A stretch of DNA of 64,000 nucleotides, taken from Lepus europaeus. Taxonomy: Eukaryota; Chordata; Mammalia; Lagomorpha; Leporidae. A program made the position numbers and the translations under genes. Below the pieces are notes generated by a model. It worked only from the letters and a program-made list of their open reading frames with translations. It ran no database searches and was not told the origin of the DNA. Each line of letters starts with the position of its first letter. The stretch's first letter is position 1. Where the stretch lies: NCBI RefSeq assembly GCF_033115175.1, contig NC_084838.1:40279468-40343467 (forward strand), written 5' to 3'. Below, one piece after another: positions 12,201-22,230 of this stretch.

Positions 12201-12449
12201 ACCACTAAAATCTGCCTTCCACTACCTCCCCCAGCTCCATTTCCTGCTGCCCACTGGACCTTCTTGCCAAGTGTGTTATTGTGAAATACATATTTGGTCT
12301 TTTTCCCAGTTCCTGGCAGGCAACTCCTAAAATCTCTGGAGTTTCCAGAGTGACAGTGTCTTTTCTAGGCAGCCTCTAGGCAGGAGCTTCAGGATGGCCT
12401 GAGACCAAGGCAGGAATAGTGAGCAGGGACTGGGGGAACGGGGCTGAAT
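9212..12449. other. intergenic, mostly unique sequence
   Basis: I see no splice-bounded exons and no recognisable protein here. A GT-rich stretch lies at about 9290-9320, a T run at about 10023-10040 and an A run at about 12077-12088. Open frames up to about 160 codons occur but show no domain, no codon bias and no neighbouring exon. Confidence 0.4.
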
Positions 12450-12900
12450 GACAAGCTGATCACCAGCGGCCAGTGGTTTAGTCAGTCATGCCAGGGTAAT
12501 GGAGCCTCTATAAAAATGCCAGAGGGCGGTGTTTGGAGAGCTTGCAGACAGCGGAACACGTGGAGGTCCCTGGAGGATGGGCACTCCTGGAGAAGCGATG
12601 GAGGCTCCATGAGCCTTCCACGTGCCTTCCCTCCCCTATCTAGCTCTTCATCTGGTGTTTTGTCGATATCTGTACTCGTTACAACAGATCAGTAAATGGA
12701 CGTGTTCTCTGAATCCTGTAAGCCGCACTGGCAAATTAATTGAACCTAAGGAGAGGGTTGTGGGAAACCCTGCTGATGGCCACCTGGGACTTGCAGTGAG
12801 CACTGGGAGTCGGGGGAAGGGCAGGCTTAGAGCCCCATGGAACCTGACGCTGCCTTCAGGTAGAGTGTCCGAACGGAACTGGATCACAGGCTGCCAGTCG
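12450..12900 (+). repeat. solo LTR-like remnant (family not assigned)
   Basis: A segment with CTATAAAAATGCC followed by CAGTAAATGG, CTGTAAGCCGCACTGG and CAAATTAATTGAACC resembles the 3' half of a mammalian endogenous-retrovirus LTR. No coding part is visible. The family is an impression from memory and needs a repeat search. Confidence 0.5.
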
Positions 12901-13077
12901 GTGTCTGCTAAAGAATAAGTCGCTTGCCTGCTCGTCGGGGGAGGTCCCCAGGCCTGTGTTGGTTGTTGTGCTGAGAGCAGAGGAAATATAGAGGTTTTTC
13001 CCCATACACACCAAGATAATTGACAGCCTCCTTGTTCTAAATTCCAGTGGTCCATTTCCTATAAACTATTATTAAAG

Positions 13078-13409
13078 TTTTTTTTTTTGGACAGGCAGAG
13101 TGGACAGTGAGAGAGAGAAAGGTCTTCCTTTGCCGTTGGTTCACCCTCTAATGGCCGCTGCGGCCAGCGTGCTGCAGCCGGCGCACCGCGCTGATCCGAA
13201 GGCAGGAGCCAGGTGCTTCTCCTGGTCTCCCATGAGGTGCAGGGCCCAAGGACTTGGGCCATCCTCCACGGCACTCCCGGGCCACAGTAGAGAACTGGCC
13301 TGGAAGAGGGACAACCGGGACAGAATCTGGTGCCCCGACCGGGACTAGAACCCGGTGTGCCGGCGCCGCAAGGTGGAGGATTAGCCTATTGAGCCGCGGC
13401 ACCGGCCCA
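13078..13409 (-). repeat. CSINE, - strand, inserted in an older CSINE
   Basis: A T10 run, GACAGGCAGAGTGGACAGTG, the CGCTGCGGCCAGCG body and the reverse head TTGAGCCGCGGCACCGGCCC form a nearly complete young copy. The sequence directly after it (13410-13541) is the head half of another minus-strand C-repeat. Confidence 0.87.
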
Positions 13410-13541
13410 GCTTCTGCTGCTTTCTCAGGCCATTAGCAGGGAGCTGGATCAGAAGTGGAGCAGCTGGGACTCGAATTAGCTCCCATTTGGGATGCTGGTG
13501 TTACAGGTGGGATTTACCTGCTACACCACATGGTCAGCCCC
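13410..13541 (-). repeat. CSINE fragment, - strand (interrupted)
   Basis: CAGGGAGCTGGATCAGAAGT, CATTTGGGATGCTGG and CACCACATGGTCAGCCCC are the reverse of the middle and head of an older C-repeat. The younger copy at 13078-13409 abuts it. Confidence 0.75.
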
Positions 13542-13754
13542 TCCTTCCTCTGTCCTTTCTTGGTTTCCCTGTAATTATAGTCCCTCTTGGCTTTCCTTCC
13601 ACCTCTCTGACAGATCTTTTCTTTATACTTTGTAGATTTGTCCTTCCCCCTGCATCCACAGAAGTCCTTTAAGTTTTGTCCGGATGGCACTTGTTCTAGT
13701 GGAAACTGCCATCCATCCATATGTTCTAATGGAAGCTGGAAGCTACCATTTTTT

Positions 13755-14260
13755 AAAAATAGATTTATTTTGGCCGGCGCCGTGGCTCAACAGGCTAATC
13801 CTCCGCCTTGCGGCGCCGGCACACCGGGTTCTAGTCCCGGTCGGGGCACCGATCCTGTCCCGGTTGCCCCTCTTCCAGGCCAGCTCTCTGCTGTGGCTAG
13901 GGAGTGCAGTGGAGGATGGCCCAAGTCCTTGGGCCCTGCACCCCATGGGAGACCAGGAGAAGCACCTGGCTCCTGCCATCGGAACAGCGTGGTGCGCTGG
14001 ACGCAGCGCGCTACCGCGGCGGCCATTGGAGGGTGAACCAACGGCAAAAGGAAGACCTTTCTCTCTGTCTCTCTCTCTCACTGTCCACTCTGCCTGTCAA
14101 AAAAAAAAAAATAGATTTATTTTATTCATTTGAAAGGCAGAATTACAGAGAGAGAGAGAGAGAGAGGTCCTCCATCTGCTGGTTCACTCCTCAAATGGCC
14201 GCAACAGCTGGGGCTGGGCCAGGCTGAAGCCAGGAGCCAGGAGCTTTGCCATAGCACCAG
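13755..14260 (-). repeat. CSINE, - strand, interrupted host copy
   Basis: The tail region of a minus-strand C-repeat (AAAAATAGATTTATTTT) appears at 13755-13771 and again at 14107-14123. The repeat then continues with ATTCATTTGAAAGGCAG and a GA run to about 14260. The 17-bp repeated sequence is the target duplication of the SINE at 13772-14106. Confidence 0.85.
13772..14106 (+). repeat. CSINE, + strand, nested, young
   Basis: It starts GGCCGGCGCCGTGGCTCAAC, has a GGTTCTAGTCCCGGTCGG box, and ends in TGCCTGTC plus poly(A). It is flanked by a perfect 17-bp duplication, which indicates L1-type retrotransposition into the tail of an older SINE. Confidence 0.9.
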
Positions 14261-14587
14261 CCCAGGAAGCTACCATCTTACGCTACTCCCCACACTCCCA
14301 ACGGATCATTGGTACAGGGAGTGGCAGCTAACTAAGGCCAGGATAATGAGTGCTAATGAGAGCAAGTCCCTAAGAATCTTGGAACTGGAACCAAGAACAA
14401 GCCAGAACTGGAACTGAAGATGATGATGAGCCAACATCTTGTTGAGTACCTGCATCGTAAAGCTGAGAGGCAGCAGAAGCTGTGTTTATGACCCTGTGGG
14501 CCAGGGAAGCACTGGAAGCTTGTCTGGAGAGACAGGAGGATAGAAGACGGGATGGAGGAGCAGGAGAGAGATCATGCAGACAGGAAG

Positions 14588-14608
14588 GGAGAGAGAGGGA
14601 GGGAGGGA

Positions 14609-14657
<49 letters not shown>
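14588..14657. repeat. (GA)n microsatellite
   Basis: A GGGA-rich start runs into a long uninterrupted AG dinucleotide run. The surrounding sequence is not a recognisable SINE, so this may be an independent simple repeat. Confidence 0.9.
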
Positions 14658-14660
<3 letters not shown>

Positions 14661-15589
14661 CACAGATGGGAGGTGGAGAGTCTTGATGACTTTCAAGTTC
14701 CCAGATGCAGTTTTTCCCAACTTTCAGTCACGTTCTTGCACTAGAACTCTACACTACAGTTTTCTGAGAATAAATCCCTCTTTTGCCCATGGTAGTTCAA
14801 GTTAGGGAGCTTTGACTTGTGACAAATAGACATTGGTGACTGGGATTCAAATATTCCAAATAACACAACTTAAAATCAGGAAATGACTCAATTGAGGCGT
14901 GCAGAGGAGCTGTGAGGCTCTCCTAATCCCAGCCTGAGAACCAGGGAGTCCTTTTTATGTGACAGCAAAGCGATTACACCACTTCCATCTGTTGTCTCCC
15001 GTGTCATAGGTTGTGTGCAACTGAAGCTAAAGCACTTAAGATACGGTAAGAGAAAGTCAAGAGAACAAAACGAGTTAGCCAAGTGCGGGGTGGGGTGGGG
15101 GGAGGCGGTCTGAACAGGGGACAAGAGTAAGCTTACATTTAGGGTGGGTAAGGACATCTGTTTCAGTCTTGACCGCAGACTGCAAGGAGTTAGATAATTA
15201 TGTGCCTAGCTAAATTTCAGAAGCAGAGTTATTTGCTGCTAATGTCAATTCGCTAATTAGGAAGCCGAGGTCCTTGCAATCAGGATGGAGACGCACTGGA
15301 AGATTCAGAGGAATTGTGAGGGTCTTCTTGTTGTTCCTACCCCTCCCAGCACATGAGGGGACACCTCCCATTGTAGGGGGCATTGGCTGGAACAGGGTGA
15401 GGCGAGGGCACTGAAGAAGAAAGGCTCCCAGCCCTATCGGTCCCCCTGTGATTTCCCACTAAACCGTAAGGCATCATCAGAGGGACTGAGGGAGCCCCCA
15501 GCCACAGTGTGGAAAACAAAAACCGCTCCAAGACTTTGCTCAGGTGCTGGATCTTCTTGGCAAACCTGGAGATTCAGAGAGCATGGTTT
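14658..15589. other. intergenic, nothing recognised
   Basis: No exon and no clear repeat were seen. The segment around 14685-14800 resembles the one around 19730-19800 in layout, so both may be copies of one unidentified ancient repeat. Confidence 0.35.
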
Positions 15590-15866
15590 GAGGTCAGGGT
15601 TGTGGCTTACTGGGTTAGGCTGCCTGTACTGGCACCTCCAGTCTGTGTCCTGGCAGCTCCATTTCCAATCCAGCTCCCTGCTAATGTGCCTGGGAAAGCA
15701 GCAGATCAGATAACAGCTCAAGTGCTTGGGCCCCTACAGCCCATGTGTCTGGGAGACCGGGACAGCCCTGGCTATTGTGGCCATTTGTTGAGTGAACCAG
15801 CAAAGATCTCTCTCTCTCTCTCTCTCCCTCTCTCTGTAACTCTGCCTTTCAAATAAAGAAATGTTT
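15590..15866 (+). repeat. CSINE, + strand, older copy
   Basis: GGTTGTGGCTTACTGGGTTA, CTGCTAATGTGCCTGGGAAA, a CT run and CTTTCAAATAAAGAAATG identify a diverged copy of the C-repeat. Confidence 0.8.
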
Positions 15867-17079
15867 TTGAAAAAAAGAGAAACAGCATAGTTCTACTAGA
15901 TTCCAGTACTGAGTATGATAGTAGAAATCTGTTGTATTCACGGATGCCCATCACCTTTAAAATGGTTTTTCCCATATTGAAAATCCCTATTTTAAAATCT
16001 AGCCTGCACCATCTAGAAGTCAGAACTAAAATTCCCAGTATCCCTTGCAGCCTTTCCTTCACCCTTGTGAGACTTCCATTTGGAAGAGAGCAAATACGAG
16101 TGAAGTCAACATTACCACAGCTCACCCATGTTTCTGGTTCTCCTCTCCTGTGGACCAGGAAGACTGCGCTTCCCTTGTCCCTTGACATTAAGTATGACCA
16201 CGACTCTTGTTTTGATAGATGCAATGACAGCAAAGGCCCGTGTATGGCTTTTCTCCCTCTCCCTGCCAGCCACGGCACACCCTGAAAGCTGTCAAAAAAG
16301 AAGGTGCCTCACTAGAAGATGCTGGGGTCTCTGGCATCCCTCAGCGACCCCAGGGGGCAAGACTCCTCTTTGCCTCCCACCCCTATATTGGAACTATAGC
16401 ATGAGCAAGAAAAGGATGTTCACTGTTTTAAGCCAATAGGATCTGGGGGCTGTTTGTGACTACTATGTTACTAGCTGAGCCAGATGGGTATAGGTAGCAA
16501 GCAGGTTGGACATAAGGCTTCTATTTCTGCTGCTGGTAGCAACACCAGGGTCCAGCTTTGGGGGCTGGTAGAGGCAACAGTGGTATTTTGCAGATTGCCA
16601 TATTGAGTCGCCACCACAGAAGGGCCACAGAGCTTGCAGAGTTGGCAGTGAAATGGAACTGTCGGTCCTTAGCATTAGGAGTGGCAATGGCTGTGTTTGG
16701 GTATTTGCTCCTAGAAGCCTAGCCTCAAGTCCATTTCCTCAGCCCCCCTAACAATTTTGAGCTAAATAATCTCCTTTAACGAATCCCTTTTCCACTTCAA
16801 CGATCCAGAGTTTGGATTCTGTTATTTGTGAAAAAGAACCCTGACTAATTAAAATGACTATATTTAATTAGTCTCAGATTCCATCGATTACAAGAGGCAA
16901 GTTATTTTATGAACGACTGAGAAAAAAGAGAGCTTAAAAACTATCACATGCCATTCATTGTCAGATACATTCTGATTTCAGAGTTTAAACTGGAAAGAAA
17001 ATACAGTTAGAATCAGTGAAAGATGGGGTTGGCACATGGAATTCCCCCAAATGAAAGGGCTAGGCAGCTGATTTAAAAG
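15867..17079. other. intergenic, possible old LTR remnant
   Basis: The part around 16050-16500 has the layout of an old LTR or DNA-transposon remnant, including a TTTTAAGCCAATAGGATCTG motif, but I could not name the family. No gene was seen. Confidence 0.35.
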
Positions 17080-17417
17080 CTTTTTTTTTTTTTTTTTTTT
17101 TGACAGGCAGAGTTTAGACAGAGAGAGAGAAAGAGACAGAGAGAAAGGTCTTCCTTCCGTTGGTTCACCCCCCAAATGGTCGCTATGGCCAGCGCTGCGC
17201 CAATCCGAAGCCAGGAGCCAGGTGCTTCCTCCTGGTCTCCCATGTGGGTGCAGGGCCCAAGCACTTGGGCCATCCTCCACTGCCTTCCCGGGCCACAGCA
17301 GAGAGCTGGCCTGGAAGAGGAGCAACCAGGACAGAACTGGTGCCCCAACCGGGACTAGAACCCGGGGTGCCGGTGCCTCAGGCAGAGGATTAGCCAGGTG
17401 AGCGGCGGCGCCAGCCG
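17080..17417 (-). repeat. CSINE, - strand, young
   Basis: A T20-class run, GACAGGCAGAGTTTAGACAG, the conserved body and the reverse head GAGCGGCGGCGCCAGCC form a near full-length copy. Confidence 0.88.
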
Positions 17418-17833
17418 ACTTGAAAGAATTATATCATCTGTGTGTATATGTGTGTGGGGGGAATCCCACCCCCAAATCTCATAATGCAGAGATCTGTGAC
17501 TGCTCAAGCCCTGAGTAACCCTTAGGGCAGCACCAGCAAGTGTAGCGGTCCTCAGTACTGTGTCATACAAAGAAATCCTCCACAAGGGCCATCTCAGAGC
17601 ACCGGGCAAGGGACTTCTACCCTGTGGGTAAAACCAGATTGATCGACCCAGCCACAGAAGTCAGTCAACAGATGCCATGAGATTCTCCAGTCCTATCATG
17701 TTGCTGTTATTCACGGCCAAGGAATGTAGGAGATGCTGTGGATCAGAGACCGACGTTCTGTGCTTCCTTTTTACTCCATTTCATTCTCCATTTTTTGCCT
17801 CTGTAAACATCAAGACTTTGTGTGTGCATGTCT

Positions 17834-17853
17834 GTGTGTGTGTGTGTGTGTGT
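17834..17853. repeat. (GT)n microsatellite
   Basis: An uninterrupted TG dinucleotide run of about 20 bp follows a more irregular TGTGTGCATGTC stretch. Confidence 0.85.
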
Positions 17854-17883
17854 GGAGGGAGTCCCCTTGAAAAATGTGGTTCA

Positions 17884-18207
17884 GGGGCCAGTGCTGTGGT
17901 GCAGCAGGTTAAAGCTCCTGCCTGAAACAGCAGCATCCCATATGGGCACCGTGTCAAGTCCCCGGCGCTCCACTTCCCATCCAACTCTCCACTATGGCCT
18001 GGGAAAGCAGTGAAAGATGGTCCAAGTCCTTGGGCCCCTGCACCTGCATGGGAGACCTGGAAGAAGCTCCTGGCTCCTGGCTTTGGATCAGCTCGGCTCT
18101 GGCCATTGTGGTCATTTGGGGAGTAAACCAGCAGATGAAAGACCTCTCTCTCTCTGGTTCTACCTCTCTCTCTGTAACTCTGTCTTTCAAATAAATAAAA
18201 TATTTCT
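17884..18207 (+). repeat. CSINE, + strand (cluster member 1)
   Basis: GGGGCCAGTGCTGTGGTGCA, the body CCTTGGGCCCCTGCACCTGC and TTTCAAATAAATAAAATATT identify the copy. It is the first of four C-repeat pieces in the same orientation within 1.1 kb. Confidence 0.88.
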
Positions 18208-18215
18208 TTAAAAGG

Positions 18216-18471
18216 GGGGGGGGGGGCGCTGTGGCATAGCAGGTAAAGCCGCAGCCTGCAGTGCCAACATCCCATATGGATGCCGGTTCAAGTCCTGGCT
18301 GTTACACTTCTGATCCAGCTCTCTGCTATGGCCTGGGAAAGCAGTAGAAGATGGCCCAAGTCCTTGGGCTCCTGCACCCTCCTGAGAGACCCGGAAGTTC
18401 CTGTCTCCTGGCTTCAGATGGGCACAGCTCCAGCCATTGCAGCCAATTGGGGAGTGAACCAGTAGATAGAA

Positions 18472-18507
<36 letters not shown>

Positions 18508-18548
18508 CTCCTTCTCCTCTGTGTAACTCTTTCAAATAAATAATCTTA
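18216..18548 (+). repeat. CSINE, + strand (cluster member 2)
   Basis: A G12 run leads into GCGCTGTGGCATAGCAGG. The copy has a long CT dinucleotide run at about 18475-18502 and ends in TTTCAAATAAATAATC. It starts only about 10 bp after the previous copy. Confidence 0.87.
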
Positions 18549-18589
18549 AAAAAAAATGTGGTTCAAAGGCAGTTGAAAAGTAATGGGGG

Positions 18590-18692
18590 GAGCAGCACTG
18601 AGGTGCTGTGGGCCATCTGCAGAGTGAACCAGCGGATGGAAGACCTGTCTCTCCCTGTAACTCTGCCTTTCAAATTAAATAATTTTTTTTTA
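18590..18692 (+). repeat. CSINE 3' fragment (cluster member 3)
   Basis: Only the final part is present: GAGTGAACCAGCGGATGGAA, CTGTAACTCTGCCTTTC and an A/T tail. The 5' part is replaced by unrelated G-rich sequence. Confidence 0.75.
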
Positions 18693-18702
18693 AAGGCAAT
18701 AG

Positions 18703-19018
18703 AGGGGCCAGCACTGTGGCTCACTTGGCTAATGCTCCGCCTGCGGCACCGGCATCGCATATGGGCGCCAGATTCTAGTTCCGGTTGCTCCTCTTCCAGT
18801 CCAGCTCTCTGCTGTGGCCCGGGAAGGCAATAGAGGATGGCCCAAGTCCTTGGGCCCCTGCACACACGTGGGAGACCAGGAAAAAGCACCTGGCTCCTGG
18901 CTTCGGATCGGCACAGCGCCGGCCATAGTGGCCATTTGGGGGGTGAACCAACGGAAGGAAGACCTTTCTCTCTGTCTCTTTCTCACTATCTCTATCTGTC
19001 AAAAAAATAAATTAAAAA
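18703..19018 (+). repeat. CSINE, + strand (cluster member 4)
   Basis: The head GAGGGGCCAGCACTGTGGCT, the ATTCTAGTTCCGG box and the tail AAAAAAATAAATTAAAAAAA are present. This is the last clear C-repeat before a stretch of about 19 kb with none. Confidence 0.88.
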
Positions 19019-21660
19019 AATAAAAAAGGCAAAAGAATTATTGGAAGCCATATCTGCATCTTACGGAGACCTAACTAGAGCATGAAGGGACGTTTCCCAG
19101 AGAACTAACACTTGATGAACAGTGGTCCTGCGATGGGAGCTCCGGAGGCCGTGGCTGGACATGTAGCCCTGCATTTAGAGAGGGGGCAACTTTACTGGCG
19201 TGCGCACAATGGGCTGGCTGGATGATGGGGCGAGGGCATTTCCTTGAGCTACATAGACAGGAAATGATGTGCATGTATTGGGCAAACAAAGGGTGGAACA
19301 GTACTGAACATCTGCAATTTTGCTTATTCACGATCCCTCTTCTCCTGGAAGCCCTCCACCCCGCTGCCCATGTGGGTTAATCTTGTGGGCCAGGTTCATC
19401 GGTTTGATCTCCATCCCTTGGCCGCTGTTGACTGGTCCAAAATGAAGCATCTTACTTGAGTTAGCTAAGTCGAGCCAATCAGAGTCCTTCCTGTGGAATT
19501 TGCATTCGGAAGCAGCAGCAACAGCAGCAGCAGCCATCACAACCAGCAGTCTCTCTGAAAGCCTAGACAATGAATGTTAAGCTTTGGAATTTTCTGAAGT
19601 CACGTGGGCCAGAAGAGCACTGGAAACCAGCCTGGGAGAGGGATGACAGGGGCAGGGGTAAGGAAAGCAGGGGAGGGAAACGCAGGAGACAGGCAGAAGG
19701 GAACAGAGATGAGAGGTGGAGAGAGAACCCTGGTGACTTTTTGAGTCTCTTGGTTCTGGCTGTTCTGCAGGGACCCCTGCCTTCAGGTTTCAATGTCTGA
19801 TTACAAAGGTATCTCTTTGCGTAACCCAGTTCTCACTGTCCTTGGCTGAGCTCATCTATTCTTCAGGCTTACCTAGCACTCTTGCTGGTAACTCACAAAA
19901 AGTTATTGTTAACCTGGACCTCCCTGCTGAACCTCAGACCTGCTCATCCAGCTCCCCGTTGAACATCCTCGCCTGGGTGTCTCACCGAATTCAGCACAGC
20001 CCAGCGGAGCACATCTTCCGCTCACCCCAGCGCCTTGCTCAGATTCACTCCTTCTCATGTGGTCTCAGCTCAGCAAGAGGCGCCATGAAATTCCCAGTCA
20101 CTAAGCCAGCAGTTATCCCAGACTTCCCTCCCCCTCCTTCCCGCCTGCATCCTCCGGAGCTCCAAATATCCTCACTGCTCTCCTGTTCTCTCCACTTCTA
20201 TTCCCCTCCAACATGTCAGTTCCTCAGCATCACTCTTTGCCTTCACACTCAAATGCCTTCAACCCCACCCCACCCCACCCCCCAGCAGCCCAAGCCACCC
20301 TTCTAATTTCTGGACATTTCTGCTCCAGACTCTTCAGTGGTTCCCCGGAGCTTTCAGGATAAACTACACATTTCTGCGGTTGGGTCACAAACTCCACCCA
20401 CATTACACTCCAGTGTGTGATAACATCCGTCTCCTGTCTCCTACAGCCCAAGGTGTCTTTCTCACAATGCTCTCACCGGCTGGGTAACAGGGTGGGACGG
20501 AGTACTACCGTCAATCCACACAGAGGAGCTCTGTGGGCCCCGGTCGTTGATTTTAGATGGTCTCCAAGCTCTCCAGTAGCTTTGGGTGAAATATCTTCCA
20601 GATTATTTTATCCTTCCCTTTCTCCTTTTGATGACAGCATCTGAATTTTTAGGAGTCTTATGTGAATTTCACAGTGCTGGGGGAAGGGGCCCCTTAGCCA
20701 CAGGGTCCTTAGGGTTAAGTCTCCACATTTGTGGCATTTGCTGATGTGACTGGCCTGGTATACATGAACTAGTGACTAACAACCCTGAGAAGTACCAATC
20801 ACTGTAGTCATTTTACAGGTGAGGACGCTGAGGCCCAGAGGAGGTCACAAACTTAGTAAGTGCTGGAACCAGAAATCAACCCTACCCTGATTCCAGTAGT
20901 ACTGACTGGATGGGTCTGGGTTTCCAGGCAGAAGTTAAGGCTGCATTTGGGAGCACTGGGATTCTTCAAGTTCTCACGTGAGGGATGCGATCATCCACAG
21001 AGAATATGTAGAGTGAACACTGAGGCACCCGCTGGAGAGGGTCAGGGAGACGGAGGCCTGCCTGACTGCTCCAAGCTGGCTTCCTCTCAGGAGAGTGTCT
21101 AGGACGGATGGAGCCAGGACATCGCCATGGCTAAAGCTCCAGCCAGCGGCGAGCTGGCCCGGGAATCACCACTCCAAAGCACAAGCCTGCTCCCAACACG
21201 GGTGGGAACGCGGTAAATGTGACCAAAGAACGTGTGTTGCCAGAAATTTTCGTTACCTCCTAGGGCCGGGGGAAGGTGGGGTCTACTCCAGACCCCCTTC
21301 AGTGGGGACGCAGAGCTCACACCCACGTGGGAGATGGGCGGATCGGATTATAGGAGGCTTCCCAGAGGAAGAAGTTCATTCTCCTCTCAGGTGTGGGGAT
21401 GCAGCACCTTCCTTCAGATGATGGCGGGGGGGAGACAGAGATTGCTTCCAAAGAGAGAGAGGGGTGGTCTCCTCTGATGGGGGGGGGGGGGTGCAGAGAC
21501 GCCGGCCTTCCTCCGGTATTGGGCGTGCAGTTTTTCAGGTGTGCAAGGAATAACGTACCCCTGCAGGAAGGCAGGCTTCGCCCCCACCCTACCGGCTCTC
21601 CCGGGAAGGATCAAGACAAAGTAGCCCCTTCGACCCCCCCCCCCGCTCCTCCACCCTCCC
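19019..21660. other. intergenic, upstream of ENHO
   Basis: No exon was recognised. The part 20310-20460 has words of an L2-type LINE remnant (CTCTTCAGTGGTTCCCCGGAG). The part 20805-20870 has a MIR/L2-like TTTTACAGGTGAGGACGCTG. The rest is unique sequence rising in GC content towards the ENHO CpG island. A G11 run lies at about 21480. Confidence 0.4.
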
Positions 21661-22230
21661 CGCACAAGGGGGTGGGCCCGTCCCACCCCAGCGCAGGGCC
21701 AATGGCGCTACAACCTAGCGCGCCCAGCCAATTGAATGGCGGCAGCGGCGCGGGGGCCGGTTCCGCCTCGCCACCGGCCGCAGGCTGCCGGCCACCCAGG
21801 AGGCGGGGCTCTTCGCTGTTTTTGCTGCCGGCCGAGCCCAGCCGAGCTCCGTCGACCGCCGCCGACCACAGCCGAGCCCAACCGAACGCAGCCGAGCCCC
21901 GCGCCGCCGCCGCCGCCGCCGCCCGAGCGCTGCCGAGCCGGCGAGCTAGCGGCCGCGGCCGCGGAGGAGGCGCCGCCCCAGGGGGAGGAGGTGCCGGCTC
22001 GCCGCAGACCGCCCGCGGCAGAGGCCGCCCCGGTCGCGCCGCGGCGGGAGCGGCCGGCGGAGGCTGCGCGGCCGAGGGGGAGGGCCGGGGGAGCGGACGT
22101 CGCCCCTGCCCGCCTCCCGCCGCTCGCCGCCCCCCGCCCGCAGGCTCCTGAGCCTCAGTCGGCGCCGAGCATCCCGCTGCCCCGGACCCTCCCGCGGGCG
22201 TGCTCCGGGCTCAACCCAGGTAAGGGGGCC
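21660..22230 (+). promoter_or_regulatory. ENHO: CpG-island promoter of ENHO
   Basis: About 570 bp are very GC-rich with dense CpG and end at a consensus splice donor (22219/22220). No TATA box stands out. CCAAT boxes lie at 21699-21703 and 21728-21732, 29 bp apart, a spacing often seen for paired NF-Y sites. This is the only strong CpG island in the window and it precedes the adropin gene on the same strand. The exact transcription start cannot be read from the sequence. Confidence 0.75.
21740..22219 (+). other. ENHO: ENHO exon 1, non-coding 5'UTR (start uncertain)
   Basis: The 3' boundary is well supported: AACCCAG followed by the donor GTAAGGG at 22220. The 5' boundary is a guess inside the CpG island. 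If transcription began upstream of 21736, an ATG there would open a long GC-driven frame; after splicing it would stop early in exon 2, so it does not extend adropin. The 21831-21900 part has repeated CCGAGC words. Confidence 0.5.

Noticed and set aside
13772-14106. tRNA gene
   Set aside because: The SINE heads contain A-box and B-box-like motifs (for example GGTTCTAGTCCC), but they lack a foldable cloverleaf and occur in repeat context. They are tRNA-derived SINEs.
14270-14800. Shared repeat with 19560-19800
   Set aside because: Both hold GTGGGCCAG-A/G-GA-AGCACTGGAA-like words followed by a purine-rich part and a TGACTTT word. This suggests a common ancient repeat, but the similarity is too short and diverged to claim by eye.
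17880-19020. Tandem array as a CRISPR-like or satellite structure
   Set aside because: The repeated units are separate SINE insertions with differing sequences and tails. This is a mammalian genome, and no direct-repeat/spacer pattern exists.
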